DNA of 64,000 nucleotides, taken from contig NZ_CALXEG010000005.1 in NCBI RefSeq assembly GCF_944387275.1, forward strand, positions 21,567-85,566, given 5' to 3'. The DNA is from an uncultured Pseudoflavonifractor sp. (GTDB lineage: Bacteria; Bacillota; Clostridia; Oscillospirales; Oscillospiraceae). Position 1 is the stretch's first letter. Every line of letters begins with the position of its first letter. Both the position numbers and the translations under genes were made by a program. The notes under the pieces are model-generated. The model saw only the letters and a program-made list of their open reading frames with translations, ran no database searches and was not told where the DNA came from. Positions 57,832-64,000 of the stretch are shown one piece after another.

Positions 57832-58347
57832 TCACGACGGAAAAAACAGCCGCACGGCAAAGGCGGCGGCGGCAAAGCCCACCAGATCGGCGCACAGGGC
57901 GGCAGGGACTGCGTATCGGGTCCTGGTGATGCCGGCTGCACCGAAGTAGACGGCGATGGTGTAGAAGGTGGTCTCGGTGGAGCCCAGCATGACGGCTGCA
58001 GTGCGGCCGATGGTGGAGTCCGGGCCGTAGGTGGAGATGAGTTCCGCCCCAACGCCCAGCGCTGCGCTGCCCGAGACCGGGCGCACCAGCAGCAGGGCCA
58101 CAGTCTCCGGCGGAATGCCCAGCAGCTCCAGTACCGGCCCCAGGGCCTGGGCGGCCAGCTCCAGCGCGCCGGACGCCCGGAGCATATACACCGCCGTGAG
58201 CAGGCCGATCATGGGCGGCACGATACGGATCAGCACACCCAGGCCCTCCCCGGCGCCGGTGACCAGGGCGTCGTATACATCCACCCGCCTGGCCATGCCC
58301 CAAAGGGCGGTGAGGGCGATGATGCCCGGCATCAGCAGATTGACCAT
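57832..58347 (-). CDS. spmB: Spore maturation protein B
   Basis: This 171-residue nucleoside-recognition (Gate) family membrane protein takes part in spore core dehydration. It shows GIIALTALWGMARRVDVYDA, TGAGEGLGVLIRIVPPMIGL, RPVSGSAALGVGAELISTYG and MLGSTETTFYTIAVYFGAAG, all characteristic of SpmB. Its ATG shares an A with the TGA of spmA (TGATG), so the two are translationally coupled. Upstream in-frame codons inside spmA are rejected. Confidence 0.94.
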   Translation of the reverse strand: MVNLLMPGIIALTALWGMARRVDVYDALVTGAGEGLGVLIRIVPPMIGLLTAVYMLRASGALELAAQALGPVLELLGIPPETVALLLVRPVSGSAALGVGAELISTYGPDSTIGRTAAVMLGSTETTFYTIAVYFGAAGITRTRYAVPAALCADLVGFAAAAFAVRLFFPS

Positions 58348-58970
58348 CAGCTCCACCCGTTCGTCCTCCGTCCCGGGGCATGCCGCCCCTCCCGCAGACG
58401 CCACAGCCCGGCCATCGCCCGGCTGGCCAGAATCCCCGCCGTCACCGATAGGGCGGAGGCCAGCCACACGGCGGGCAGGATATCAAAGGGGGCGGCGCAG
58501 CCCGCCGCAGCCCGTACCCCCGCCACGGTGGTGGGGATCAGCTGGATGGAGGCCGTATTGCACACCACCAGCATACACAGTGAATCCGACGCCACACCCG
58601 GGGTCTTTTTGCTCATGCGGCGGGCCGCCTGGATTCCCAGCGGGGTAGCGGCATTGCCCAGACCCAGCAGGTTGGCAGACACGTTGGCCGAGATGGCGTC
58701 CATCACCTCCCGGTCGCCGGCAAAGTCGGGGTAGAGCCGCCTCAGAATGGGCCGGAGCAGGGCGGACAGCTTCTCCGAAAGTCCCGACCGCTTCATGATC
58801 TCCATCACGCCCATCCACAGGCACAGCAGCCCTGCCATGGCCAGACACAGCTCCACCGCCGCGGCAGCGCCCTCCACAGCCCCTGCCGCCACCTCCGCCT
58901 CCCGACCGGTGGCCAGGCCGCAGAGGATGGAGAGCACCACCATGGCCGTCCAGATCGCCGACATTGCCAT
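58347..58970 (-). CDS. spmA: Spore maturation protein A
   Basis: This 207-residue membrane protein is the partner of SpmB. It contains MVVLSILCGLATGR, LCLWMGVMEIMKRSGLSEKL, YPDFAGDREVMDAISANVSA, NLLGLGNAATPLGIQAARRM and CMLVVCNTASIQLIPTTVAG, matching SpmA. The ATG at 58970 has GGAAGG nine bases upstream; about 48 residues of further upstream open frame run through AT-rich promoter DNA and are rejected. It indicates that the organism forms spores. Confidence 0.95.
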   Translation of the reverse strand: MAMSAIWTAMVVLSILCGLATGREAEVAAGAVEGAAAAVELCLAMAGLLCLWMGVMEIMKRSGLSEKLSALLRPILRRLYPDFAGDREVMDAISANVSANLLGLGNAATPLGIQAARRMSKKTPGVASDSLCMLVVCNTASIQLIPTTVAGVRAAAGCAAPFDILPAVWLASALSVTAGILASRAMAGLWRLREGRHAPGRRTNGWS

Positions 58971-59121
58971 TGTGTTCCACCTTCCTTTCCCCCTCCATGC
59001 TATTCGGCCTTTTACAGAAACATGTCCAAGATTTTTAAAACAAACATAAAATTTTTTCCTTTTCTTAACATGGGAAAAACATGAACTTGATGTGAACAAT
59101 AATAAATTTTCCATCTTTTCA

Positions 59122-59149
59122 TTGACTTTGGAATACTCTGTGTTATAAT
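59122..59149 (+). promoter_or_regulatory. Promoter of the AbrB-family gene
   Basis: TTGACT and a perfect TATAAT are separated by 16 bases, about 70 bases before the start codon. Confidence 0.75.
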
Positions 59150-59218
59150 GATGTCAGTTTCTAGGTAATAGTGGAAAAACGCGGAAACTACTTTGAGTCG
59201 ACGAAAGGAGAAAAAGGA

Positions 59219-59461
59219 ATGAAATCGACTGGAATTGTAAGAAAGGTGGACGAGCTGGGCCGAATTGTGCTCCCGATCGAGCTCCGCCGCACCTTGGATA
59301 TTGCCGAGAAAGATTCCCTTGAAATCTACGTGGACGGATCTTCTATCGTCTTAAAGAAATATCAGCCTGCCTGCATCTTCTGTGATGACGCCAAGGACGT
59401 GATCAATTTCAAGGGCAAGAACGTGTGCCCCAACTGCATTAAGGAACTTCTCGGCAAGTAA
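59219..59461 (+). CDS. AbrB-family transition-state regulator with C-terminal zinc-binding motif
   Basis: This 80-residue protein has the AbrB DNA-binding swapped-hairpin domain (MKSTGIVRKVDELGRIVLPI, ELRRTLDIAEKDSLEIYVDG). The short C-terminal part carries CIFC and CPNC (Cys spacing 2, about 18, 2), a probable zinc ribbon, where AbrB and SpoVT have other oligomerisation domains. GAGAAAAAGG precedes the ATG. A strong promoter and terminator make it a single-gene unit. It probably regulates stationary-phase or sporulation genes. Confidence 0.93.
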   Translation: MKSTGIVRKVDELGRIVLPIELRRTLDIAEKDSLEIYVDGSSIVLKKYQPACIFCDDAKDVINFKGKNVCPNCIKELLGK

Positions 59462-59480
59462 TGCCGCTGATATAGATCGA

Positions 59481-59514
59481 ACGCTCCCTTTCTTCTCTGA
59501 GAGGGGGCGTTTTG
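59481..59514 (+). terminator. Terminator after the AbrB-family gene
   Basis: ACGCTCCCT pairs with AGGGGGCGT (one G-T pair) and is followed by TTTTG, 20 bases after the stop. The following 59515-59828 is AT-rich with no gene that I can support. Confidence 0.75.
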
Positions 59515-59830
59515 TCTGCTCTTTTTCGCTCGCCAGGCGCGGCCTCTTCTTCCCCAGTAATATAAATTATGTAATACAATACATGGCAAATGGTTTTTGT
59601 TACATTTTTCTCCCCATTTGACCTTTTCGAGGCGGAAATATATATGTCGCATTTTACGTATTTCCTTCGATATTCAAAGAGAAATTTGATGATTCGGTGA
59701 AGTTATAAAATTCCAACTATATACTTTATGTATAATATTTTTTTACAATTACTTACAAAATAGGATATCCTTCTTTTCCATTCGTCATTTTTCCCCGTTC
59801 CAGCTTCTCCCATTGGGCCATAGACCAAAA

Positions 59831-59862
59831 AGCGGCGCGGCGTCCGAGGACGCCGCGCCGCT
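59831..59862 (-). terminator. Terminator after rsmI
   Basis: A perfect 15-bp stem (AGCGGCGCGGCGTCC and its complement, loop of two) is followed on the minus strand by TTTTTGG, about 50 bases after the rsmI stop. Confidence 0.85.
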
Positions 59863-59911
59863 GTATGCTGGCTGCATATTGTTTTAGTCTCCAAGTTTTT
59901 CGGACAAACTA

Positions 59912-60745
59912 CTATTTTTTCCCTAGCGCCCGGTCATAGAGCTCCTTCCGGGGCAGGCCGGTCTCCTCTGCCGCACGGCGGGCGGCGTCCCGCAGGGAGA
60001 GCCCCTCACCCCGGTAGCGCTCCACCAGGGCCAGGCCGTCCTCCGGGCTGACGCCCTCCTCCTCCACGGGCTGGGCACCCTCCACCACCAGCACGAACTC
60101 CCCCTTGGGGCTGTTGGCCTGGTACCAGGCCACGGCCTCATCCAGGGTGGTGCGGCGCACCTCCTCGTGGAGCTTGGTCAGCTCCCGGCACAGGGAGATC
60201 CGCCGGTCCCCGCCGAAGGTGTCCCGCAGATCGGCCAGGGTGGCACTCAGCTTGTGGGGCGCCTCGTAGAAGATCATGGTCCGCTGTTCCCCGGCCAGGG
60301 AGAGCAGATGGGCCTTCCGGTTCTTCTTGTTCATGGGCAGGAAGCCCTCAAAGGTGAACCGGCCGGTGGGCAGGCCGGACACCGACAGGGCGGTGACCAG
60401 GGCGCAGGGTCCGGGGATGGAGATGACCTCCACGCCGTTGTCGGCGCACAGCTTTACCAGCTCCTCGCCGGGGTCGGAGATGGCGGGGGTGCCCGCGTCG
60501 GTGACCAGGGCGCAGCTCTCCCCCGCCAGCAGGCGGTTGAGCACGGTCTGGCCGCCGGTCTCGGTGTTGTGGCGGTAGTAGCTCACCATGGGCTTTTTCA
60601 GCCCCAGGTGGTTGAGCAGCTTCAGGGACACCCGGGTGTCCTCGGCGGCGATAAAGTCCGCCTCTGCCAGGGTGTCGATCATGCGCTGGGACATGTCCCC
60701 CAGGTTGCCGATGGGCGTGGGGACCAGATAGAGTATTCCGGCCAT
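59912..60745 (-). CDS. rsmI: 16S rRNA (cytidine-1402-2'-O)-methyltransferase
   Basis: The enzyme methylates the ribose of C1402 in 16S rRNA using S-adenosylmethionine. The 277-residue protein begins GILYLVPTPIGNLGDMSQR and contains FIAAEDTRVSLKLLNHLG, ALVTDAGTPAISDPGEELV, SIPGPCALVTALSVSGLPTG, RFTFEGFLP and FYEAPHKLSATLADL. This is the complete RsmI set of motifs. It follows the tRNA methyltransferase gene by 22 bases and so forms an RNA-modification operon. Confidence 0.97.
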   Translation of the reverse strand: MAGILYLVPTPIGNLGDMSQRMIDTLAEADFIAAEDTRVSLKLLNHLGLKKPMVSYYRHNTETGGQTVLNRLLAGESCALVTDAGTPAISDPGEELVKLCADNGVEVISIPGPCALVTALSVSGLPTGRFTFEGFLPMNKKNRKAHLLSLAGEQRTMIFYEAPHKLSATLADLRDTFGGDRRISLCRELTKLHEEVRRTTLDEAVAWYQANSPKGEFVLVVEGAQPVEEEGVSPEDGLALVERYRGEGLSLRDAARRAAEETGLPRKELYDRALGKK

Positions 60746-60767
60746 TGGGCCACCTCCAGAAAATCAA

Positions 60768-61415
60768 TCAGTTTACCGGCCCTGTCCGCACGGGCAGGAC
60801 GTCCAACCCCGGGCGGCCCTGCCGCACCGCCTCCAGCAGCACGGCGGAGGGGGCCTTGTCCTCCCTGTGCTGCACCAGCTGCATCCGCTTTGGCTCCAGT
60901 CCGGCGGCCCGGAGCGTGCACAGCAAATCCGTCAGCCGGTCGGGCCGGTGGACCAGGGCAAAGCGGCCGCCGTTTTTCAGACACCGGGCGGCCGCGGCAC
61001 ACAGCTGCTCCAGGGTACACTGTTCCTCCATCCGCTCCGGGCCGCCGGAGCGGCCGGAGCCGTCGGGGAACCAGGGCGGGTTGGACACCACCAGATCCCA
61101 CTGTCCCGCCGGCGGCAGGCCGGACAAATCCCTCAAGTCGCCGGTGATGATCTCCCCCGGCAGGCCGTTGTCCGCCAGATTGCTCCGGGCAGCATCGGCG
61201 GCCATGGGGGAAATTTCCACACCGCAGACCGTCAAAGTGGAAACCCGGCCTAGCAGCAGGAGCAGCAGCGCCCCCGCGCCGCTCCCCAGGTCACACACCC
61301 TCCACCCCGGCTTCACCGTGGCGAAGGACCCCAGCAGCAGGCTGTCCTGCCCCAGGGGAAAGCAGCCCTCCTCCCAGCGGTAGGAGAAGGGGCCAAGCTG
61401 TTCAATGGGCGGCAC
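60768..61415 (-). CDS. tRNA1(Val) adenine-37 N6-methyltransferase-like (TrmN6/YfiC)
   Basis: This 215-residue S-adenosylmethionine-dependent methyltransferase has a cofactor motif VCDLGSGAGALLLLLLG, GVEISPMAADAARSN and the catalytic VVSNPPWFPDGS (NPPW, the adenine-N6 type). The N-terminal substrate strand FPLGQDSLLLGSFATVK matches the YfiC/TrmN6 family. The context beside rsmI supports RNA modification. The gene lies 20 bases after an XRE regulator gene on the same strand. Confidence 0.9.
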   Translation of the reverse strand: MPPIEQLGPFSYRWEEGCFPLGQDSLLLGSFATVKPGWRVCDLGSGAGALLLLLLGRVSTLTVCGVEISPMAADAARSNLADNGLPGEIITGDLRDLSGLPPAGQWDLVVSNPPWFPDGSGRSGGPERMEEQCTLEQLCAAAARCLKNGGRFALVHRPDRLTDLLCTLRAAGLEPKRMQLVQHREDKAPSAVLLEAVRQGRPGLDVLPVRTGPVN

Positions 61416-61435
61416 GGCCCCTCCCTCCTCTCGGT

Positions 61436-61651
61436 TCAGTCCTCCCGACCCAGCAGATAGTCGGTGGTCACGTCAAAATAGTCCGCCAGAAAGATAAGCG
61501 TGGTGGCCGGAAGATTCACGGTGCCATATTCAATCTTTTGATAGTGCCGCTCCGTTACCCCCAACAGCTCTCCCATTTCTTTCTGGGTTTTCCCCTTGGC
61601 TTTCCGAAGGGGCTTCAGCCGCTCCGCAAGGCTGGGCAAAATAATGTCCAT
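61436..61651 (-). CDS. XRE-family helix-turn-helix regulator
   Basis: This 71-residue protein is a bare XRE DNA-binding domain: LRKAKGKTQKEMGELLGVTE with the recognition helix RHYQKIEYGTVNLPATTLI, ending LADYFDVTTDYLLGRED. The ribosome site (GAGGGAG) overlaps the promoter of the divergent small gene, so autoregulation with cross-control is likely. It may be cotranscribed with the two methyltransferase genes downstream. Confidence 0.92.
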   Translation of the reverse strand: MDIILPSLAERLKPLRKAKGKTQKEMGELLGVTERHYQKIEYGTVNLPATTLIFLADYFDVTTDYLLGRED

Positions 61652-61667
61652 ACTTGTATGCTCCCTC

Positions 61668-61697
61668 TTGACACATCATAAAAAGCCGTGTTATGAT
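61668..61697 (+). promoter_or_regulatory. Promoter of the small gene divergent from the XRE regulator
   Basis: TTGACA and TATGAT are separated by 18 bases, about 40 bases before the start codon. A GTGT...ACAC imperfect palindrome (about 61688-61703) overlaps the -10 and may be the XRE operator. Confidence 0.65.
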
Positions 61698-61733
61698 ATA
61701 CACATCACAAAAGTTCGTGAGAAGGTGCTCTCT

Positions 61734-61988
61734 ATGACCGATTTTTCCCGCTTCCTGTACAGCAGCTACATCAAGCCCTATCTGGACAATCAGCCCAGGG
61801 ATCTGGAGGCGGAGCACCTCTTCTCCCTGTGGGAGAACAGCCACACCGGACAGGCACGGCAGGAGCAGGAGGCTCTGTTCCGCTTTCTGGCTGTCCACGC
61901 CTTCTACCTGGGCCTGCGCACAGGCGTCGGCCTGGCCCGGGACTGCTCCCCCGCCGGGCCGGAGTGTCTTACGACTCGGGAACCGTGA
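61734..61988 (+). CDS. Small helical protein of unknown function (84 residues)
   Basis: I do not firmly recognise this protein. It is helical and acidic: LYSSYIKPYLDNQPRDLEAE, HLFSLWENSHTGQARQEQEA and FYLGLRTGVGLARDC. The layout of a short aromatic head, a Gln/Glu helix and an F-x-x-G-x-R-x-G end resembles DUF6809-type proteins. GAGAAGGTG lies upstream of the ATG and a good promoter precedes it. The last 20 bases overlap the end of nrdG on the other strand. Confidence 0.7.
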   Translation: MTDFSRFLYSSYIKPYLDNQPRDLEAEHLFSLWENSHTGQARQEQEALFRFLAVHAFYLGLRTGVGLARDCSPAGPECLTTREP

Positions 61989-62496
61989 AGTGGGCCAGCG
62001 GGTCGGGCCGGGTCCACAGCACCACCCTGCCCGCCCGGCGGCTGGCGGCCACGTCGATGAGCCGCTGGTTGGTGGAGCCCCGGAACAGGGCGTCATAGGA
62101 CTTCTGTGCCTCCACAAAGGGCCCATCCACCAGCACGTCGGTCTGGGCCAGTAGGGCGTCCCAGTCGGGCCGCCCGGCGGCAGTAAGGACCTCCCAGGTG
62201 TAGCCGGTGTAGGTCCACACGTTCTTCCCCTGGCCGTGGGCCAGGGCGGCCAGCCTGGCGCACTCCTCCGCCTGGAGGAAGGGGTCCCCGCCCGAGAGGG
62301 TGAGGCCGTCGGTGAGGGGGTTCTTCCCCATCCGCTCCGCCAGCGCCCCCACATCCTCCTCCCGCCCGCCGGCGGGGTCGTGGGTCTCCGGGTTGTGGCA
62401 GCCGGGACAGTTATGGGGGCAGCCCTGGGTGAACACCGTAAAGCGGAGTCCCGGGCCGTCCACAATGGAATCGGACATGGTGGACGCGATTCTCAT
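61969..62496 (-). CDS. nrdG: Anaerobic ribonucleoside-triphosphate reductase activating protein
   Basis: This radical-SAM enzyme installs the glycyl radical on NrdD. The 175-residue protein has MRIASTMSDSIVDGPGLRFT, the CX3CX2C cluster motif GCPHNCPGCHNPETH and LTLSGGDPFLQAEECARLAAL, then VWTYTGYTWE. The ATG at 62496 has AAAGGAAC upstream. It has its own promoter rather than relying on nrdD, whose terminator lies upstream. Confidence 0.95.
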   Translation of the reverse strand: MRIASTMSDSIVDGPGLRFTVFTQGCPHNCPGCHNPETHDPAGGREEDVGALAERMGKNPLTDGLTLSGGDPFLQAEECARLAALAHGQGKNVWTYTGYTWEVLTAAGRPDWDALLAQTDVLVDGPFVEAQKSYDALFRGSTNQRLIDVAASRRAGRVVLWTRPDPLAHFTVPES

Positions 62497-62530
62497 AGGC
62501 TCGTTCCTTTCTGTAAACGCTGTTTTCTCC

Positions 62531-62559
62531 ATTATAGCCGCTCCCCCACCAAAGCACAA
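62531..62559 (-). promoter_or_regulatory. Promoter of nrdG
   Basis: On the minus strand TTGTGC and a perfect TATAAT are separated by 17 bases, about 35 bases before the nrdG start. Confidence 0.7.
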
Positions 62560-62628
62560 GGAAATCAGGGAGCGCAGGACCAAAAGTTGCTTTAGACCAC
62601 TGGGCTCAGGTAAAAGCCTCGCAGAGTT

Positions 62629-62794
62629 CGCGCCCGCAGGCGCGAATCAAATAAAATTCATTTTCTCCGGCGGCATATACGTCGGAGAAAATTCTTCTCA
62701 GCCCGCAAGTGTGGAATTTGTCCGCATCAAGCGGGCAAATTATGCGCGCAGTGGGCTGTATCTGACTCAAAAGAGCGGCCTTGCCGCTCTTTTG
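62629..62794. repeat. Palindrome-dense intergenic element (four stem-loops)
   Basis: Four stem-loops lie in a row: CGCGCC/GGCGCG (62629-62644), ATTTTCTCCG/CGGAGAAAAT (62660-62702), AATTTGTCCGC/GCGGGCAAATT (62715-62741) and CAAAAGAGCGGC/GCCGCTCTTTTG (62768-62794). No believable protein is encoded. It may be a mobile palindromic repeat or a structured RNA between nrdD and nrdG. Confidence 0.6.
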
Positions 62795-62797
62795 ACT

Positions 62798-62833
62798 GAA
62801 AAAGTGCCCCTGCCGCATGGCGGCAGGGGCACT
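62798..62833 (-). terminator. Terminator after nrdD
   Basis: A perfect 14-bp stem (AGTGCCCCTGCCGC and its complement) is followed on the minus strand by TTTTTC, 16 bases after the stop codon. Confidence 0.9.
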
Positions 62834-62848
62834 GCTCTTATTCTTTGC

Positions 62849-64000
62849 TTACACCGAGTGCTTCACCCGGTCGTGCTCCTCGGCCCGCTTGGCGTTGTTG
62901 AAGCGGTCCAGGGTGCCCACCAGGTAGCCGGTGATGCGGCGGATGCGCTCAAAGGACACGCCGTCGGCCTCGGTGCGGCCGCAGCCGGGGCACTGGTCGC
63001 CGATGATGCCGGAGAAGCCGCACACAGGGTCCCGATCCACCGGGTGGTTCACGGAGCCGTAGCCGATGCCGTTCTCCTTCATGCAGCGGATGACCTTCTC
63101 AAAGGCCTCCAGGTTCTCGGTGGGGTCGCCGTCCATCTCGATGTAGCTGATGTGGCCGGCGTTGGTGAGGGCGTGGTAGGGGGCCTCGATGCGAATCTTG
63201 TCGTAGGCGGAGATGGGGTAGTACACCGGCACGTGGAAGGAATTGGTGTAGTACTCCCGGTCGGTGATGCCCTCCATGACGCCGAAGCGAGCCTTGTCCA
63301 TCTTCACAAAGCGGCCGGACAGGCCCTCGGCGGGGGTGGCCAGCAGGGAGAAGTTGAGCCCCCGCTTCTCGCTCTCCGCGTCCATGCGGGCCCGCATGTG
63401 GGAGATGATCTCCAGGCCCAGGACCTGGGCCTTCTCGCTCTCGCCGTGGTGCACGCCGATGAGGGCCTTCAGGGTCTCGGCCAGGCCGATGAAGCCCACG
63501 GACAGGGTGCCGTGCTTGAGCACCTCACGGACCTCGTCGTCCCAGTCCAGCTTGTCGCTGTCAAGCCAGACGCCCTGGCCCATGAGGAAGGGGTAGTTCC
63601 GCACGTGCTTGCGGCACTGAATCTCGAACCGCTCCAGCAGCTGGTCCACGCACAGGTCCATCATCCGGTCCAGGCCCTCGAAGAAGGCGTCCAGGTCCCC
63701 CTTGGCCTTGATGGCCAGACGGGGCAGGTTGATGGTGGTGAAGGACAGGTTGCCCCGGCCGTTGCAGATCTCCCGGCTGGGGTCGTACACATTGCCGATG
63801 ACCCGGGTGCGGCAGCCCATGTAGGCGATCTCGGTCTCAGGACGCTTGGGATCGTAGTACTGCAGGTTGAAGGGGGCGTCGATAAAGCTGAAGTTGGGGA
63901 ACAGCCGCTTGGCGGAGCAGCGGATGGCCAGCTGGAACAGGTCGTAGTTGGGCTCGCCGGGGTTGTAGTTGACGCCCTCCTTCACCCGGAAGATCTGGAT
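62849..64000 (-). CDS. nrdD: Anaerobic ribonucleoside-triphosphate reductase, C-terminal part (5' end outside window)
   Basis: This is the class III reductase that makes deoxynucleotides without oxygen. The visible 383 residues contain NLSFTTINLPRLAIKAKGD, TLSVGFIGLAETLKALIG, SLLATPAEGLSGRFVKMDK, the zinc site (DPVCGFSG and DQCPGCGRTEAD) and the glycyl-radical end (RRITGYLVGTLDRFNNAKR then EEHDRVKH). The frame is open to the window edge; a GTG at 63985 is internal. It belongs with nrdG, and NrdR encoded at 4155-4610 is the expected repressor. Confidence 0.96.
   Translation of the reverse strand: MQIFRVKEGVNYNPGEPNYDLFQLAIRCSAKRLFPNFSFIDAPFNLQYYDPKRPETEIAYMGCRTRVIGNVYDPSREICNGRGNLSFTTINLPRLAIKAKGDLDAFFEGLDRMMDLCVDQLLERFEIQCRKHVRNYPFLMGQGVWLDSDKLDWDDEVREVLKHGTLSVGFIGLAETLKALIGVHHGESEKAQVLGLEIISHMRARMDAESEKRGLNFSLLATPAEGLSGRFVKMDKARFGVMEGITDREYYTNSFHVPVYYPISAYDKIRIEAPYHALTNAGHISYIEMDGDPTENLEAFEKVIRCMKENGIGYGSVNHPVDRDPVCGFSGIIGDQCPGCGRTEADGVSFERIRRITGYLVGTLDRFNNAKRAEEHDRVKHSV

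Noticed and set aside
62606..62818. A 70-residue minus-strand frame between nrdD and nrdG
   Set aside because: It is made of the palindromes of the spacer, includes the nrdD terminator and has no ribosome site.

Overview
The window looks like the chromosome of a spore-forming, high-GC member of the Clostridia, probably an Oscillospiraceae-type gut anaerobe (Flavonifractor/Lawsonibacter-like). This placement is an inference from gene content: spmA/spmB, an AbrB-type regulator, oxygen-independent nrdD/nrdG, DUF421/DUF4363, DUF6514, DUF4358, many ferredoxin-like oxidoreductases, and strongly GC-biased codons set against AT-rich promoters. I see no IS element, prophage, CRISPR array or rRNA.

Layout. 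1-4.7 kb: start of carA with a leader, a phosphoesterase, DUF421/DUF4363, tRNA-Gln, a 40-residue protein and nrdR. 4.7-16.5 kb: a tight six-gene minus-strand operon (von Willebrand A membrane protein, tubulin/FtsZ-like GTPase, two proteins I do not recognise, a zinc-ribbon P-loop GTPase and a tail-anchored GTPase-associated protein). This is the best candidate for a poorly described system. 16.7-24.6 kb: a transglutaminase lipoprotein, a Gly/Trp/Asp-repeat membrane protein, DUF6514, an EamA transporter, a DUF4358-MBOAT-DHHW surface acylation operon and uridine kinase. 24.6-37.6 kb: an arabinose/arabinoside locus with an AraR-like regulator, a domain-swapped GH3 enzyme broken by an in-frame amber codon, GH2, a GtrA-like protein, an in-frame chimera of a sugar kinase and L-arabinose isomerase, AraD and D-lyxose isomerase. 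37.7-51.2 kb: a 2634-residue S-layer-anchored modular protein with a duplicated GH43-like block, translationally coupled to a zincin and lying downstream of a hydantoinase/oxoprolinase, permease and FAD-oxidoreductase set that starts at a perfect sigma-A promoter. 51.5-57.4 kb: an RpiR regulator and a redox block (Rrf2, quinone-oxidoreductase-like MDR, ferredoxin-flavodoxin, Fe-S aldo/keto reductase, flavodoxin lipoprotein, MerR). 57.8-64 kb: spmA/spmB, AbrB, rsmI, a tRNA methyltransferase, an XRE regulator, nrdG, a palindrome-dense spacer and the 3' part of nrdD.

How the genes fit together. The 27-37.6 kb genes plus the secreted 2634-residue protein suggest outside hydrolysis of arabinose-containing glycans, inside cleavage by GH2, and entry of L-arabinose into the pentose phosphate pathway through isomerase, kinase and epimerase. 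Here kinase and isomerase lie on one chimeric protein that lacks parts of both, so the pathway may be impaired. The 4.7-16.5 kb operon joins a surface sensor with a MIDAS motif, a tubulin-like polymerising GTPase and a second GTPase, an arrangement that resembles predicted NTPase-based conflict or stress-response systems.
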